Shown here: piece by piece, positions 1 to 6,739 of the stretch
Layout of the letters: every line of letters begins with the position of its first letter
How positions within the stretch are numbered: position 1 is the first letter of the stretch
Source: Fen-999 sp035654135
Lineage (GTDB): Bacteria > Pseudomonadota > Gammaproteobacteria > Burkholderiales > Rhodocyclaceae
Direction of reading: 5' to 3'
DNA length: 9,323 nt
NCBI GenBank assembly: GCA_035654135.1
Contig: DASRXN010000088.1
Coordinates: 1-9,323 of the forward strand
The notes under the pieces: model-generated
Database searches by the model: none
Seen by the model: the letters and a program-made list of their open reading frames with translations, nothing else
Told to the model about the DNA's origin: nothing
Position numbers and translations under genes: made by a program

Positions 1-725
1 ACTGGATCGGCGGCAACTGCACCGTATCCCTGATGATGATGGCCCTGGGCGGGCTGTTCAAGGCCGATCTGGTCGAGTGGCTGACTTCGATGACCTATCA
101 GGCGGCATCGGGCGCCGGCGCGCAGAATATGCGCGAGTTGCTGAACCAGATGGGCGAGGCGCATCGAGTCGCCAAGTCGTTGCTCGACGATCCGGCCTCT
201 GCCATCCTCGACATCGACCGCGAGGTGGCGGGCATCCTGCGCGACGAGAAATTCCCAACCGCCAATTTCGGCGTGCCCCTCGCCGGCTCGCTGATTCCGT
301 GGATCGACAAGGACCTCGGCAATGGCCAGAGCCGCGAGGAATGGAAGGGCGGTGCCGAAACCAACAAGATCCTCGGCCTGGGCGTCAGTCCGATACCCGT
401 GGACGGCCTGTGCGTGCGCATCGGCGCCATGCGTTGCCATTCTCAGGCGCTGACCATCAAGCTCCGCAAGGACGTGCCCCTGGCCGACATCGAGGCCATG
501 TTGGCGGGCCACAACGATTGGGTCAAAGTCGTGCCGAACGAACGCGAAGTGACGGTGAAGTCGCTGACCCCGGCAGCCGTGACCGGCACCCTGACAACCC
601 CCGTTGGCCGTTTGCGCAAGCTGAGCATGGGGCCGCAGTTCCTGTCGGCATTTACCGTGGGCGATCAGTTGCTGTGGGGTGCCGCGGAACCTTTGCGCCG
701 AATGTTGCGGATTTTGCTCGACTAA
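1..725 (+). CDS. asd: Aspartate-semialdehyde dehydrogenase, C-terminal part (5' end outside window)
   Basis: This enzyme reduces aspartyl phosphate to aspartate semialdehyde with NADPH in the cytoplasm, the branch point towards lysine, diaminopimelate, methionine and threonine. The open frame enters from the window edge (first full codon at 3) and ends at TAA 723-725, giving about 240 residues of the roughly 370 usual for the family. The visible part opens with W-I-G-G-N-C-T-V-S-L-M. Its cysteine (codon 18-20) matches the family's catalytic Cys near residue 135, so about 130 residues are missing upstream. The second active-site motif, R-I-G-A-M-R-C-H-S-Q, lies at 417-446 with the substrate-binding Arg at 417-419 and catalytic His at 438-440. 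The segment G-G-A-E-T-N-K-I is also typical. The in-frame ATGs at 33-41 are internal, not starts. In related bacteria leuCDB often lies upstream, but that is not visible here. Confidence 0.96.
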   Translation, partial: WIGGNCTVSLMMMALGGLFKADLVEWLTSMTYQAASGAGAQNMRELLNQMGEAHRVAKSLLDDPASAILDIDREVAGILRDEKFPTANFGVPLAGSLIPWIDKDLGNGQSREEWKGGAETNKILGLGVSPIPVDGLCVRIGAMRCHSQALTIKLRKDVPLADIEAMLAGHNDWVKVVPNEREVTVKSLTPAAVTGTLTTPVGRLRKLSMGPQFLSAFTVGDQLLWGAAEPLRRMLRILLD

Positions 726-830
726 CTTTCTTGCAACATGCAATGCTTTTGAAGCTAAGGTTGAGCTTGCATCGCTAACTTCATGATGTTATTTTGAATG
801 CTGGAGTGATGTTCCCTGCGGGGAGGGATT
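726..830 (+). promoter_or_regulatory. asd-fimV intergenic region, probable fimV promoter/leader
   Basis: This 105-base gap is visibly richer in A+T than its flanks and is the only gap in the window long enough for a conventional promoter. No hexamer pair with good spacing stands out: TTGAGC (761-766) lacks a good -10 box at 16-18 bases, and TATTTT (790-795) is 23 bases away. The region holds a small cluster of related short inverted repeats: TTGCAA (731-736), ATGCAA (738-743) and TTGCAT (767-772). TTGCA-ACA-TGCAA followed by TGCTTTT could form a weak 5-bp hairpin after asd, too weak to call a terminator. That fimV has its own promoter here is inferred from spacing and composition only. Confidence 0.3.
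821..826 (+). promoter_or_regulatory. Ribosome binding site of fimV
   Basis: GGGAGG lies 4 bases before the GTG at 831. It supports that GTG as the fimV start, and the resulting protein begins with a proper signal peptide. Confidence 0.7.
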
Positions 831-3470
831 GTGACCAAATCAACGAAGCGAAACAGAATCCCGGTGTCGTTGTTGGCAATGGCCATGTGTCTGTCATCGG
901 CGGGTGCGTATGCGGCCGGCCTCGGCAGGATGATGGTGTTGTCGCCTCTTGGCCAGCCTTTGCGTGCCGAACTGGATATTACGGCGTCGCGCGAGGAGCT
1001 GCCGTCGTTGACTGCCCGATTGGCTTCGGCCGAGGCATTCAAGCAGGTCGGCATCGAATATGTGCCGGCTATCTCGGGGATCCGATTTGCGCTCGACAAG
1101 CGGCCGGATGGGCAGCCGTTCCTGCGCGTGACCACCGATCGACCGGTCAACGAGCCGTTCCTGGACATCCTGATTGAACTGACCTGGTCCTCCGGCAGGA
1201 TGGTACGCGAATACACCATGTTGCTGGATCCGCCAGACGTTTTCGCCAAGCCGGCAACGGCGCCGGTCGCGGCGCCCGAGGTGAAGCTGCCCGAGCCGGC
1301 GCCTGCGGCCACCTCAATTCAGGAGGTTGCGCCGGTCGCTGCACCAATCCGGAGCCAGCCGACAAAGGCAGCGGTGCCCGTGCGGACGCCCGCCGAAAAA
1401 CAGGGCGGCGAAGAGGGAACCCGTGCCGTGAAGAACGGCGACACGCTATCGAAGATCGCCGTAGCAACCAGGCCGGAAGGCGCCAGCCTGGACCAGATGC
1501 TGGTCGCACTGTTCCGCGGCAACCAGGACGCCTTCGACGGCGGCAACATGAATCGCCTGCGGGCCGGCAAGATTCTCACTATTCCCAATGCGGAGACAGT
1601 TGCAGCCGTCATTCCCGGAGAAGCCCGCCAGATGGTCGTTACTCAGGCGAGCGATTTCAACGCCTATCGGAGGAAGCTGGCGGCTTTGGTCGCGGGAACC
1701 CCACCCGTCAAGGAAGAGGCAGCAAAGCAGCAGGCCGAAGGCAAGATCGCGCCCAATGTCGAGGAAAAGATCGCGGCGCCGACGCCCGGCAAGGACAAAC
1801 TGGAGGTTTCCCGCACCGAAACGGCGAAGGACACCAGGGTCGTGCAGGGTCGCATCAGCGCCCTCGAAGAGGATCTGGTCTCGCGTGACCGTGCGCTCAA
1901 GGACGCGAGCAGTCGCGTCGCCGATCTGGAAAAGAACCTCACGGAACTCAAGAAACTGGCTGAGCTGAAGAGTCAGGCCGGGGTTCAAATGCAGCAACAG
2001 GCGCAGCAAGCGAAGCCTGCACCTGAAGTGGTACCACCGGTGACGAAGCCGGCTGAGATTGCGTCGGCCCAGCCCGTCGAAGAGGCGAAGCCAGCCGACA
2101 AGCCAAATGAAGCCGTCCCGGCCGAGCAGGCTGCCAAACCAGCGGCCGCCGCAACACCCGACAAGCCCGCCGCCGTAGCGGTGCCGATGACGAAGCCTGC
2201 GGAGGCACCGCAAGCGCCCGAAGAACCCAGTTTTGTAGAAGAGAACAAGACTCTCGTTCTTGGCGGTGGTGGTGTGCTCGCCCTGTTGCTGGGGTATCTC
2301 GGCTACTCGTCGTGGCGCCGCAAGCGGCAGGCTGGGGAAGAATCGCCATCAACCGCCAGCCAGCTCAGCACGGGCGAGCTGATGGCCAACTCGGTGTTCG
2401 GCTCGACAGGCGGCCAGGCGGTCGATACTGGCGCCTCAATTCAAACCGATTTCAGCCAGGCCAATCTGACGGCAATCGATGCCGACGAAGGCGTCGATCC
2501 TGTCGCCGAGGCCGATGTCTACATGGCCTACGGCCGGGACGCGCAGGCCGAAGAAATACTGCTCGACGCACTGAAGAACGATCCGAGCCGCCACGCGATC
2601 CATCTCAAGCTCCTGGAGATCTATTCCGGACGCAAGGACGTCAAGCAGTTCGGATCGGTGGCAACCAATCTATATGGCCAGACGGGCGGCGCCGGTACAG
2701 ACTGGGATAAGGCCGCGGCCATGGGCCGTATCCTCGATCCCGACAATTCCTTATACGCCGGCACTGCTCCGGCGGGCGAGCGGGCGGCGGAGATGCTCGG
2801 CATCGGAGCAACGACCATCGTCGTGCCGCCCAGCGAAGCGGATAAGCTCCACGACACGGTCAGCATGCCCGGACAGTTCCGACAGATGGCTGCTGCGGCC
2901 GAGGAACCGGCTGCGGCACAACCCACCGTTCTCGACTTTGATCTGGATCTTGGTGCGCCTACGGAGACTGCCGTAGCTCCAGCGACACTGGCGGCGGCCA
3001 CCGTGCTCGATTTCAATCTTGACCTCGATTCATCAATGGTGCCGCCTGCACCGCCGGCAGAAACAAGCCATCTGGACATCGATCTGTCGTTGCCGGAATT
3101 GAAGGGAGCGCCATCCGAGCCGGCGGCCGCCACAGCTGGCTCAGATGGACTCGACTTCGAATTCGATCTCGATGTGCCGGCGGCGGCTCCCGAGATTGGC
3201 ATCCCGCCTGCCGCTGTACCGTCGGCGCCTGCGCTTAATCTGTCCAACATCGATTTCGATCTGGGCAGTCCCGCGGCGGCGGTCGAGCCCACCTTGGCCC
3301 ACGCCGACGAGGACAGTCCCGACGTTGCCACAAAACTCGAACTTGCCCAGGCGTATGAAGAAATGGGTGACAAAGAAGGTGCTCGCGAGTTGCTGCAGGA
3401 GGTCCTGCAAGAGGGCAGCAGCCGTCAGCAGGAGCTTGCTCGCGGCAAGCTGGCGATACTCGATGCCTGA
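831..3470 (+). CDS. fimV: FimV/HubP-family polar landmark and pilus-assembly protein
   Basis: FimV proteins sit at the cell pole and organise type IV pilus assembly, twitching and, in the Vibrio homologue HubP, polar chromosome and chemotaxis machinery. The 879-residue protein starts at GTG with a good RBS. Visible parts: signal peptide (residues 1-28, positive start, hydrophobic core, A-Y-A before the cut); conserved N-terminal FimV domain (about 29-135, with G-L-G-R and S-P-L-G-Q-P-L-R-A-E-L); Pro/Ala linker; peptidoglycan-binding LysM (about 197-253, V-K-N-G-D-T-L-S-K-I-A); coiled coil (about 339-382); Lys-Pro-Ala-rich linker (394-467); one membrane helix (474-492) followed by W-R-R-K-R, which places the C-terminus in the cytoplasm; a TPR-like helical pair (about 559-600); an acidic region with five short repeats (700-813); and the conserved C-terminal FimV motif (about 832-879, L-E-L-A-Q-A-Y-E-E-M-G-D). 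The length fits the family (P. aeruginosa FimV is about 919). Nothing looks broken. Confidence 0.94.
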   Translation: MTKSTKRNRIPVSLLAMAMCLSSAGAYAAGLGRMMVLSPLGQPLRAELDITASREELPSLTARLASAEAFKQVGIEYVPAISGIRFALDKRPDGQPFLRVTTDRPVNEPFLDILIELTWSSGRMVREYTMLLDPPDVFAKPATAPVAAPEVKLPEPAPAATSIQEVAPVAAPIRSQPTKAAVPVRTPAEKQGGEEGTRAVKNGDTLSKIAVATRPEGASLDQMLVALFRGNQDAFDGGNMNRLRAGKILTIPNAETVAAVIPGEARQMVVTQASDFNAYRRKLAALVAGTPPVKEEAAKQQAEGKIAPNVEEKIAAPTPGKDKLEVSRTETAKDTRVVQGRISALEEDLVSRDRALKDASSRVADLEKNLTELKKLAELKSQAGVQMQQQAQQAKPAPEVVPPVTKPAEIASAQPVEEAKPADKPNEAVPAEQAAKPAAAATPDKPAAVAVPMTKPAEAPQAPEEPSFVEENKTLVLGGGGVLALLLGYLGYSSWRRKRQAGEESPSTASQLSTGELMANSVFGSTGGQAVDTGASIQTDFSQANLTAIDADEGVDPVAEADVYMAYGRDAQAEEILLDALKNDPSRHAIHLKLLEIYSGRKDVKQFGSVATNLYGQTGGAGTDWDKAAAMGRILDPDNSLYAGTAPAGERAAEMLGIGATTIVVPPSEADKLHDTVSMPGQFRQMAAAAEEPAAAQPTVLDFDLDLGAPTETAVAPATLAAATVLDFNLDLDSSMVPPAPPAETSHLDIDLSLPELKGAPSEPAAATAGSDGLDFEFDLDVPAAAPEIGIPPAAVPSAPALNLSNIDFDLGSPAAAVEPTLAHADEDSPDVATKLELAQAYEEMGDKEGARELLQEVLQEGSSRQQELARGKLAILDA
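2928..3269 (+). repeat. Five degenerate acidic motifs in the FimV cytoplasmic region
   Basis: Within fimV, residues 700-813 carry five copies of a short motif of the form [LI]-D-[FI]-x-[LF]-D-L: VLDFDLDL (2928), VLDFNLDL (3003), HLDIDLSL (3069), GLDFEFDLD (3147) and NIDFDLGS (3246). Start-to-start spacing is 25, 22, 26 and 33 residues, with Ala/Pro/Glu-rich linkers between. The copies are clear in protein but only loosely similar in DNA, which suggests an old repeat kept by selection on the protein. A role as docking sites for cytoplasmic partners is inferred. Confidence 0.7.
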
Positions 3471-3474
3471 AGCT

Positions 3475-3507
3475 GACGTCGCGGCGGTATTTTGCGCCGC
3501 GACCGTC
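3475..3507 (+). terminator. Strong GC-rich hairpin after fimV (terminator-like)
   Basis: GTCGCGGCG (3478-3486) and CGCCGCGAC (3495-3503) form a perfect 9-bp stem around the 8-base loop GTATTTTG. Three more pairs (GAC 3475-3477 with GTC 3505-3507) stack below across a single bulged C at 3504. The stem starts 5 bases after the fimV stop. Downstream there is only a poor T-run (CGTCGTTTG), so a full rho-independent terminator is doubtful. Partial termination or a 3'-end stabilising structure for fimV mRNA is equally possible. Confidence 0.4.
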
Positions 3508-3518
3508 GTTTGCCGGCC

Positions 3519-4124
3519 GTGACCCTGAAACTTCACCCGGCAACCCTGCTGGTGGTCTGGGTGGGATTCGTTATTGTCTTGCAGCCTCTGGCCATATCCG
3601 GCTTGGCGTGGGCAGCGCTGGTCGCGCTGCCGGTGCCCCTTCTGTTAGCGACAAGACGTACCTATCTCCTGATTCGCCGTGCCCGCTGGCTATTGTTCTC
3701 GATTACCATGCTGTTTGCGCTGGCCACACCCGGCGAACGCCTGCCCGGTGCCATCGGCGATGTCGCCGTCACCTACGATGGCCTGCGGCTGGCGGCGGAA
3801 CATGTTCTGCGCCTGATCCTGTTGCTGGCCTCGCTGGCCCTATTGCATGAGCACCTTGGCACGGTGGGCATGATGGCCGGGCTCCACTGGCTGCTGGCAC
3901 CGCTGGCTGGCTGGCGGACCTTGCGGGAGAGGATTGTCGTGCGTCTGATGCTGGTTCTGGACAATGTCGAAACCTCTCCGGGGGGAAATTGGCGAGACTG
4001 GCTGGTGGTCGATTCTTCGGGACCCGATAGCCTGAATCTTGCCGTCGATTCGCTCCATCCACTTGATTGGGCGATACTGGGCTTGCTGGCGGTCTTGGCA
4101 GTGACCGCAGCGTGGTCCGTATGA
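3519..4124 (+). CDS. Small membrane protein resembling an ECF-transporter T component (CbiQ/EcfT-like)
   Basis: This is a 201-residue hydrophobic protein. Apparent membrane segments lie at about 8-24, 25-44, 55-70, 94-110, 115-131 and 182-199. The start (L-H-P-A-T near residues 5-9), the T-R-R-x(6)-R-R-A-R-W stretch (46-57), D-G-L-R-L-A-A (87-93) and the charged amphipathic segment R-E-R-I-V-V-R-L-M (136-144) recall the T subunit of energy-coupling factor transporters. That subunit couples two ATPases to a substrate-binding S subunit. I do not see the usual Ala-Arg-Gly coupling motifs, and no ATPase or S gene is present, so the role is uncertain. I prefer GTG 3519; an in-frame TTG at 3492 would add 9 residues but falls inside the hairpin loop. 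Neither start has a clear RBS. The stop overlaps the truA start by 4 bases (ATGA), which suggests joint expression. Confidence 0.75.
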   Translation: MTLKLHPATLLVVWVGFVIVLQPLAISGLAWAALVALPVPLLLATRRTYLLIRRARWLLFSITMLFALATPGERLPGAIGDVAVTYDGLRLAAEHVLRLILLLASLALLHEHLGTVGMMAGLHWLLAPLAGWRTLRERIVVRLMLVLDNVETSPGGNWRDWLVVDSSGPDSLNLAVDSLHPLDWAILGLLAVLAVTAAWSV

Positions 4125-4915
4125 GGGTTGCACTCGGCGTCGAATACGACGGTGCCTCGTTTGCCGGCTGGCAATCGCAGGTCCATGGCAACACTGTTCA
4201 GGATGTTCTGGAGCGGGCGTTGAGCGCGGTGGCCGGCGCCCGGATAAGGACAATTTGCGCCGGCAGGACGGATGCCGGCGTCCATGCGATCGGCCAGACA
4301 ATCCATTTCGACACCGATGTCGCTCGGCCGAATACTGCCTGGGTGCGAGGTACCAACGCGCATTTGCCGCCGACTGTGGCGGTGTGCTGGGCGAAACCTG
4401 TAAGCGAGGGGTTCCATGCCAGATTCTCGGCAAGGGCCCGCAGTTATCGCTATCTGTTGTTGAATCGGCCGGTTCGTCCGGCGGTGATGCACGGGCGGGT
4501 GGGCTGGTATCACGCTCCACTCGACACCAACGCGATGATTGCCGCCGCAAGTTGCCTCGTCGGCGAGCACGATTTCTCGGCATTTCGGGCCGCCGGATGC
4601 CAGGCGAAGTCACCGATCAAGAATCTGCATCATGTAGCCATTACCGGTCAACAAGATGTCATCACATTTGATTTCATGGCAAATGCGTTTCTGCATCACA
4701 TGGTGCGCAATATGGTCGGTGCGCTCGTCTATGTTGGCAAGGGGAAGTACGGGCCGGGCTGGATTCCAGAATTGATCGCCGGTCGTGATCGCACCCGGGC
4801 GGCGCCGACTTTCGATGCTGCCGGCCTGTATTTCGTCGGTGTCGATTACGGCCCCGAGTGGCAGTTGCCGCCCGGGGGCCGTATCATGGCGCCTTCAATC
4901 GCTCTACCGGCCTGA
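4121..4915 (+). CDS. truA: tRNA pseudouridine(38-40) synthase
   Basis: TruA converts uridines 38, 39 and 40 in the anticodon stem-loop of many tRNAs to pseudouridine, which supports reading accuracy and frame maintenance. The 264-residue protein has the family length. The start M-R-V-A-L-G-V-E-Y-D-G matches the usual TruA N-terminus, so ATG 4121 is the start even though the frame is open further upstream. The catalytic motif A-G-R-T-D-A-G-V-H is at residues 47-55 with the nucleophile Asp51 (codon 4271-4273). The conserved R-S-Y-R-Y is at 107-111 and supplies the active-site Tyr109. The C-terminal signature F-L-H-H-M-V-R-N-M-V-G is at 190-200. It overlaps the upstream membrane gene by 4 bases and ends 2 bases before trpF. 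There is no separate RBS of note, so translation is probably coupled. The truA-trpF neighbourhood is common in beta- and gammaproteobacteria. Confidence 0.97.
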   Translation: MRVALGVEYDGASFAGWQSQVHGNTVQDVLERALSAVAGARIRTICAGRTDAGVHAIGQTIHFDTDVARPNTAWVRGTNAHLPPTVAVCWAKPVSEGFHARFSARARSYRYLLLNRPVRPAVMHGRVGWYHAPLDTNAMIAAASCLVGEHDFSAFRAAGCQAKSPIKNLHHVAITGQQDVITFDFMANAFLHHMVRNMVGALVYVGKGKYGPGWIPELIAGRDRTRAAPTFDAAGLYFVGVDYGPEWQLPPGGRIMAPSIALPA

Positions 4916-4917
4916 CT

Positions 4918-5544
4918 GTGTCACGAACCCGCATCAAGATTTGCGGCATCACCCGCGAGGAGGACCTGGACGCCGCGTTGGCGGCCGGCGCGGATGCGAT
5001 CGGTTTCGTCTTCTATCCACCTAGTCCACGCTGCCTGACGCCCTTGCGGGCGGCGGAACTGGCCCGCCAAGTGCCCCCCTTTGTTTCCAGAGTTGGCCTG
5101 TTCGTGAATGAGGACGAGGACACCGTGGCCGCAACGCTGGAGGTGGTCCCGCTTGAACTGCTGCAATTCCACGGCGACGAAGACGCTGCCTACTGCGAAC
5201 AGTTCGGACGATCCTACATCAAGGCGGCCAGAGTGAGACCCGGGCTGGATTTGGTAGAATGCGCCCGCGCTTTCCCGTCGGCTCAGGGGATATTGCTCGA
5301 TGCCTATGTCGAAGGTTATGGGGGTGCCGGTCAGGTTTTCGACTGGTCGCTGATTCCGCGTACGCTGCCGCTGCCTATGATCCTTTCCGGCGGTCTGACG
5401 CCTGATAACGTCGGCGAAGCCGTGAGGGGTTTGTGTCCTTGGGCGGTGGATGTCAGCAGCGGTGTTGAAGTTGCCAAAGGCATCAAGGATGCCGAGAAGA
5501 TCGCCGCCTTCGTAAAGGCTGTAAAGAATGCAGATGCCTCATAA
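4918..5544 (+). CDS. trpF: Phosphoribosylanthranilate isomerase
   Basis: TrpF carries out the Amadori rearrangement of phosphoribosylanthranilate to CdRP, the third step from chorismate to tryptophan, in the cytoplasm. This is a stand-alone TIM barrel of 208 residues, not fused to TrpC. Motifs: R-I-K-I-C-G-I-T at 5-12 with the general base Cys9; L-L-D-A at 126-129 with the general acid Asp128; phosphate-binding loops L-S-G-G-L-T-P-D-N-V (156-165) and D-V-S-S-G-V-E (178-184). GTG 4918 is chosen because it gives the normal N-terminus just before the first strand. An upstream GTG at 4858 would add 20 unconserved residues inside truA. No clear RBS is seen, and the gene begins 2 bases after the truA stop. 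Its 3' end overlaps trpB by 17 bases. The other tryptophan genes (trpE, G, D, C) are not in the window, so the pathway is split between loci. Confidence 0.96.
   Translation: MSRTRIKICGITREEDLDAALAAGADAIGFVFYPPSPRCLTPLRAAELARQVPPFVSRVGLFVNEDEDTVAATLEVVPLELLQFHGDEDAAYCEQFGRSYIKAARVRPGLDLVECARAFPSAQGILLDAYVEGYGGAGQVFDWSLIPRTLPLPMILSGGLTPDNVGEAVRGLCPWAVDVSSGVEVAKGIKDAEKIAAFVKAVKNADAS
5233..5260 (+). promoter_or_regulatory. Candidate internal sigma70-type promoter inside trpF
   Basis: GTGAGA (5233-5238, 4 of 6 to TTGACA) lies 16 bases before TAGAAT (5255-5260, 5 of 6 to TATAAT), about 270 bases upstream of trpB. It would allow trpBA-accD-folC to be expressed apart from fimV/truA. It sits in coding sequence and may be chance. 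Confidence 0.2.
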
Positions 5545-6739
5545 TAGCTATAAATTACCTGACGACCGAGGCCATTTCGGGAAGTATGGCGGCATTTTCG
5601 TTGCCGAAACCCTGATTCCCGCCCTTGACGAACTGCGTCTTGCCTATGAGGCGGCGAAGAGCGATCCCGCTTTCCGCGCCGAATACGAATACGAACTCAA
5701 GCATTACGTTGGCCGCCCGAGTCCGATCTACCATGCCAAACGCTGGTCGGAAATCCTCGGGGGTGCGCAGGTGTACCTCAAGCGCGAAGACCTGAACCAT
5801 ACGGGCGCCCACAAGGTGAACAACTGCATCGGCCAGGCATTGCTCGCCCGACGCATGGGCAAGCCGAGAGTGATCGCCGAAACCGGCGCTGGCCAGCATG
5901 GCGTTGCCACCGCCACCGTTGCCGCCCGCTATGGCATGGAATGTGTGGTCTACATGGGCAGCGAGGACATCAGGCGCCAGGCGGCCAACGTCTATCGCAT
6001 GAAACTGCTGGGTGCGAGGGTCGTGCCGGTGGAGTCGGGCTCGAAGACGCTGAAGGATGCGCTGAACGAGGCGATGCGCGATTGGGTGACCAACGTCGCC
6101 AACACCTTTTACATTATCGGCACCGTTGCCGGACCGCACCCCTATCCGATGATGGTGCGCGACTTCCAGAAGATCATCGGCGAAGAATGCCTGACCCAGA
6201 TGCCGGAACTGGCCGGGCGCCAACCGGACGCCGTGATTGCCTGTGTCGGCGGCGGCTCGAACGCGATGGGCATCTTCTATTCCTACATTCCGGTCGCGGA
6301 CGTAAAACTGGTCGGCGTCGAGGCAGCGGGTCACGGACTGGCCTCCGGCAAGCATGCGGCATCGCTGACCGCCGGTAAGCCGGGAGTCCTTCATGGCAAC
6401 CGCACCTACCTGTTGCAGGACGAGAACGGCCAGATCATCGAGACGCATTCGGTGTCCGCCGGTCTCGACTATCCCGGCGTCGGGCCGGAGCATTCCTGGC
6501 TCAAGGATTCTGGTCGAGCCGAGTACGTCACCATCACCGATGACGAGGCCTTGCAGGCGTTTCACGATCTCTGCCGCTACGAAGGCATCATTCCGGCGCT
6601 GGAATCGAGTCATGCCCTGGCGTATGCGGCCAAACTGGCGCCGACGCTGGCGAAGGACAAGGTACTGCTGGTCAATCTCTCCGGCCGCGGCGACAAGGAC
6701 ATGCATACGGTGGCGGAAAAGTCGGGGATACAGTTCTGA
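5528..6739 (+). CDS. trpB: Tryptophan synthase beta subunit
   Basis: TrpB condenses indole, channelled from TrpA, with L-serine to make tryptophan, using pyridoxal phosphate in the alpha2beta2 complex. The 403-residue protein has the normal length for the TrpB1 type. Motifs: the opening G-H-F-G-K-Y-G-G (15-22); G-R-P-S-P-I-Y (62-68); the PLP lysine Lys96 in N-H-T-G-A-H-K-V-N-N; Glu118 in A-E-T-G-A-G-Q-H-G, which acts on the PLP intermediate; the phosphate-binding loop G-G-G-S-N (241-245); and L-S-G-R-G-D-K-D (384-391) near the end. ATG 5528 is taken as the start because AAGG (5515-5518) is 9 bases upstream; ATG 5534 would put it 15 bases away. The start lies inside trpF (17-base overlap), and the stop shares one base with the trpA start, which fits the equal amounts of the two subunits needed. 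Confidence 0.98.
   Translation: MQMPHNSYKLPDDRGHFGKYGGIFVAETLIPALDELRLAYEAAKSDPAFRAEYEYELKHYVGRPSPIYHAKRWSEILGGAQVYLKREDLNHTGAHKVNNCIGQALLARRMGKPRVIAETGAGQHGVATATVAARYGMECVVYMGSEDIRRQAANVYRMKLLGARVVPVESGSKTLKDALNEAMRDWVTNVANTFYIIGTVAGPHPYPMMVRDFQKIIGEECLTQMPELAGRQPDAVIACVGGGSNAMGIFYSYIPVADVKLVGVEAAGHGLASGKHAASLTAGKPGVLHGNRTYLLQDENGQIIETHSVSAGLDYPGVGPEHSWLKDSGRAEYVTITDDEALQAFHDLCRYEGIIPALESSHALAYAAKLAPTLAKDKVLLVNLSGRGDKDMHTVAEKSGIQF

Noticed and set aside
731..750. Rho-independent terminator after asd (TTGCA-ACA-TGCAA-TGCTTTT)
   Set aside because: The stem has only 5 AT-leaning pairs and the T-run is 4 bases, too weak for a supported call.
1446..2213. - strand frame (255 codons) inside fimV
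   Set aside because: It is the antisense of the LysM, coiled-coil and Lys-Pro-Ala linker region; its Arg/Leu/Gly-rich product is an artefact of composition.
1986..2235. Tandem repeat in the Lys-Pro-Ala/Glu-rich stretch of fimV
   Set aside because: Short K-P-A and T-K-P-A-E units recur irregularly with no fixed period at DNA level; it is a low-complexity linker rather than a true tandem array.
3492..3518. TTG start adding 9 residues to the ECF-T-like gene
   Set aside because: The TTG lies in the loop and stem of the hairpin after fimV and has no RBS; the added residues are Arg-rich and not typical. It is not fully excluded.
4067..4120. Upstream extension of truA by 18 residues (TTG start)
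   Set aside because: The extension lies inside the preceding gene and has no conserved residues; ATG 4121 gives the standard TruA N-terminus.
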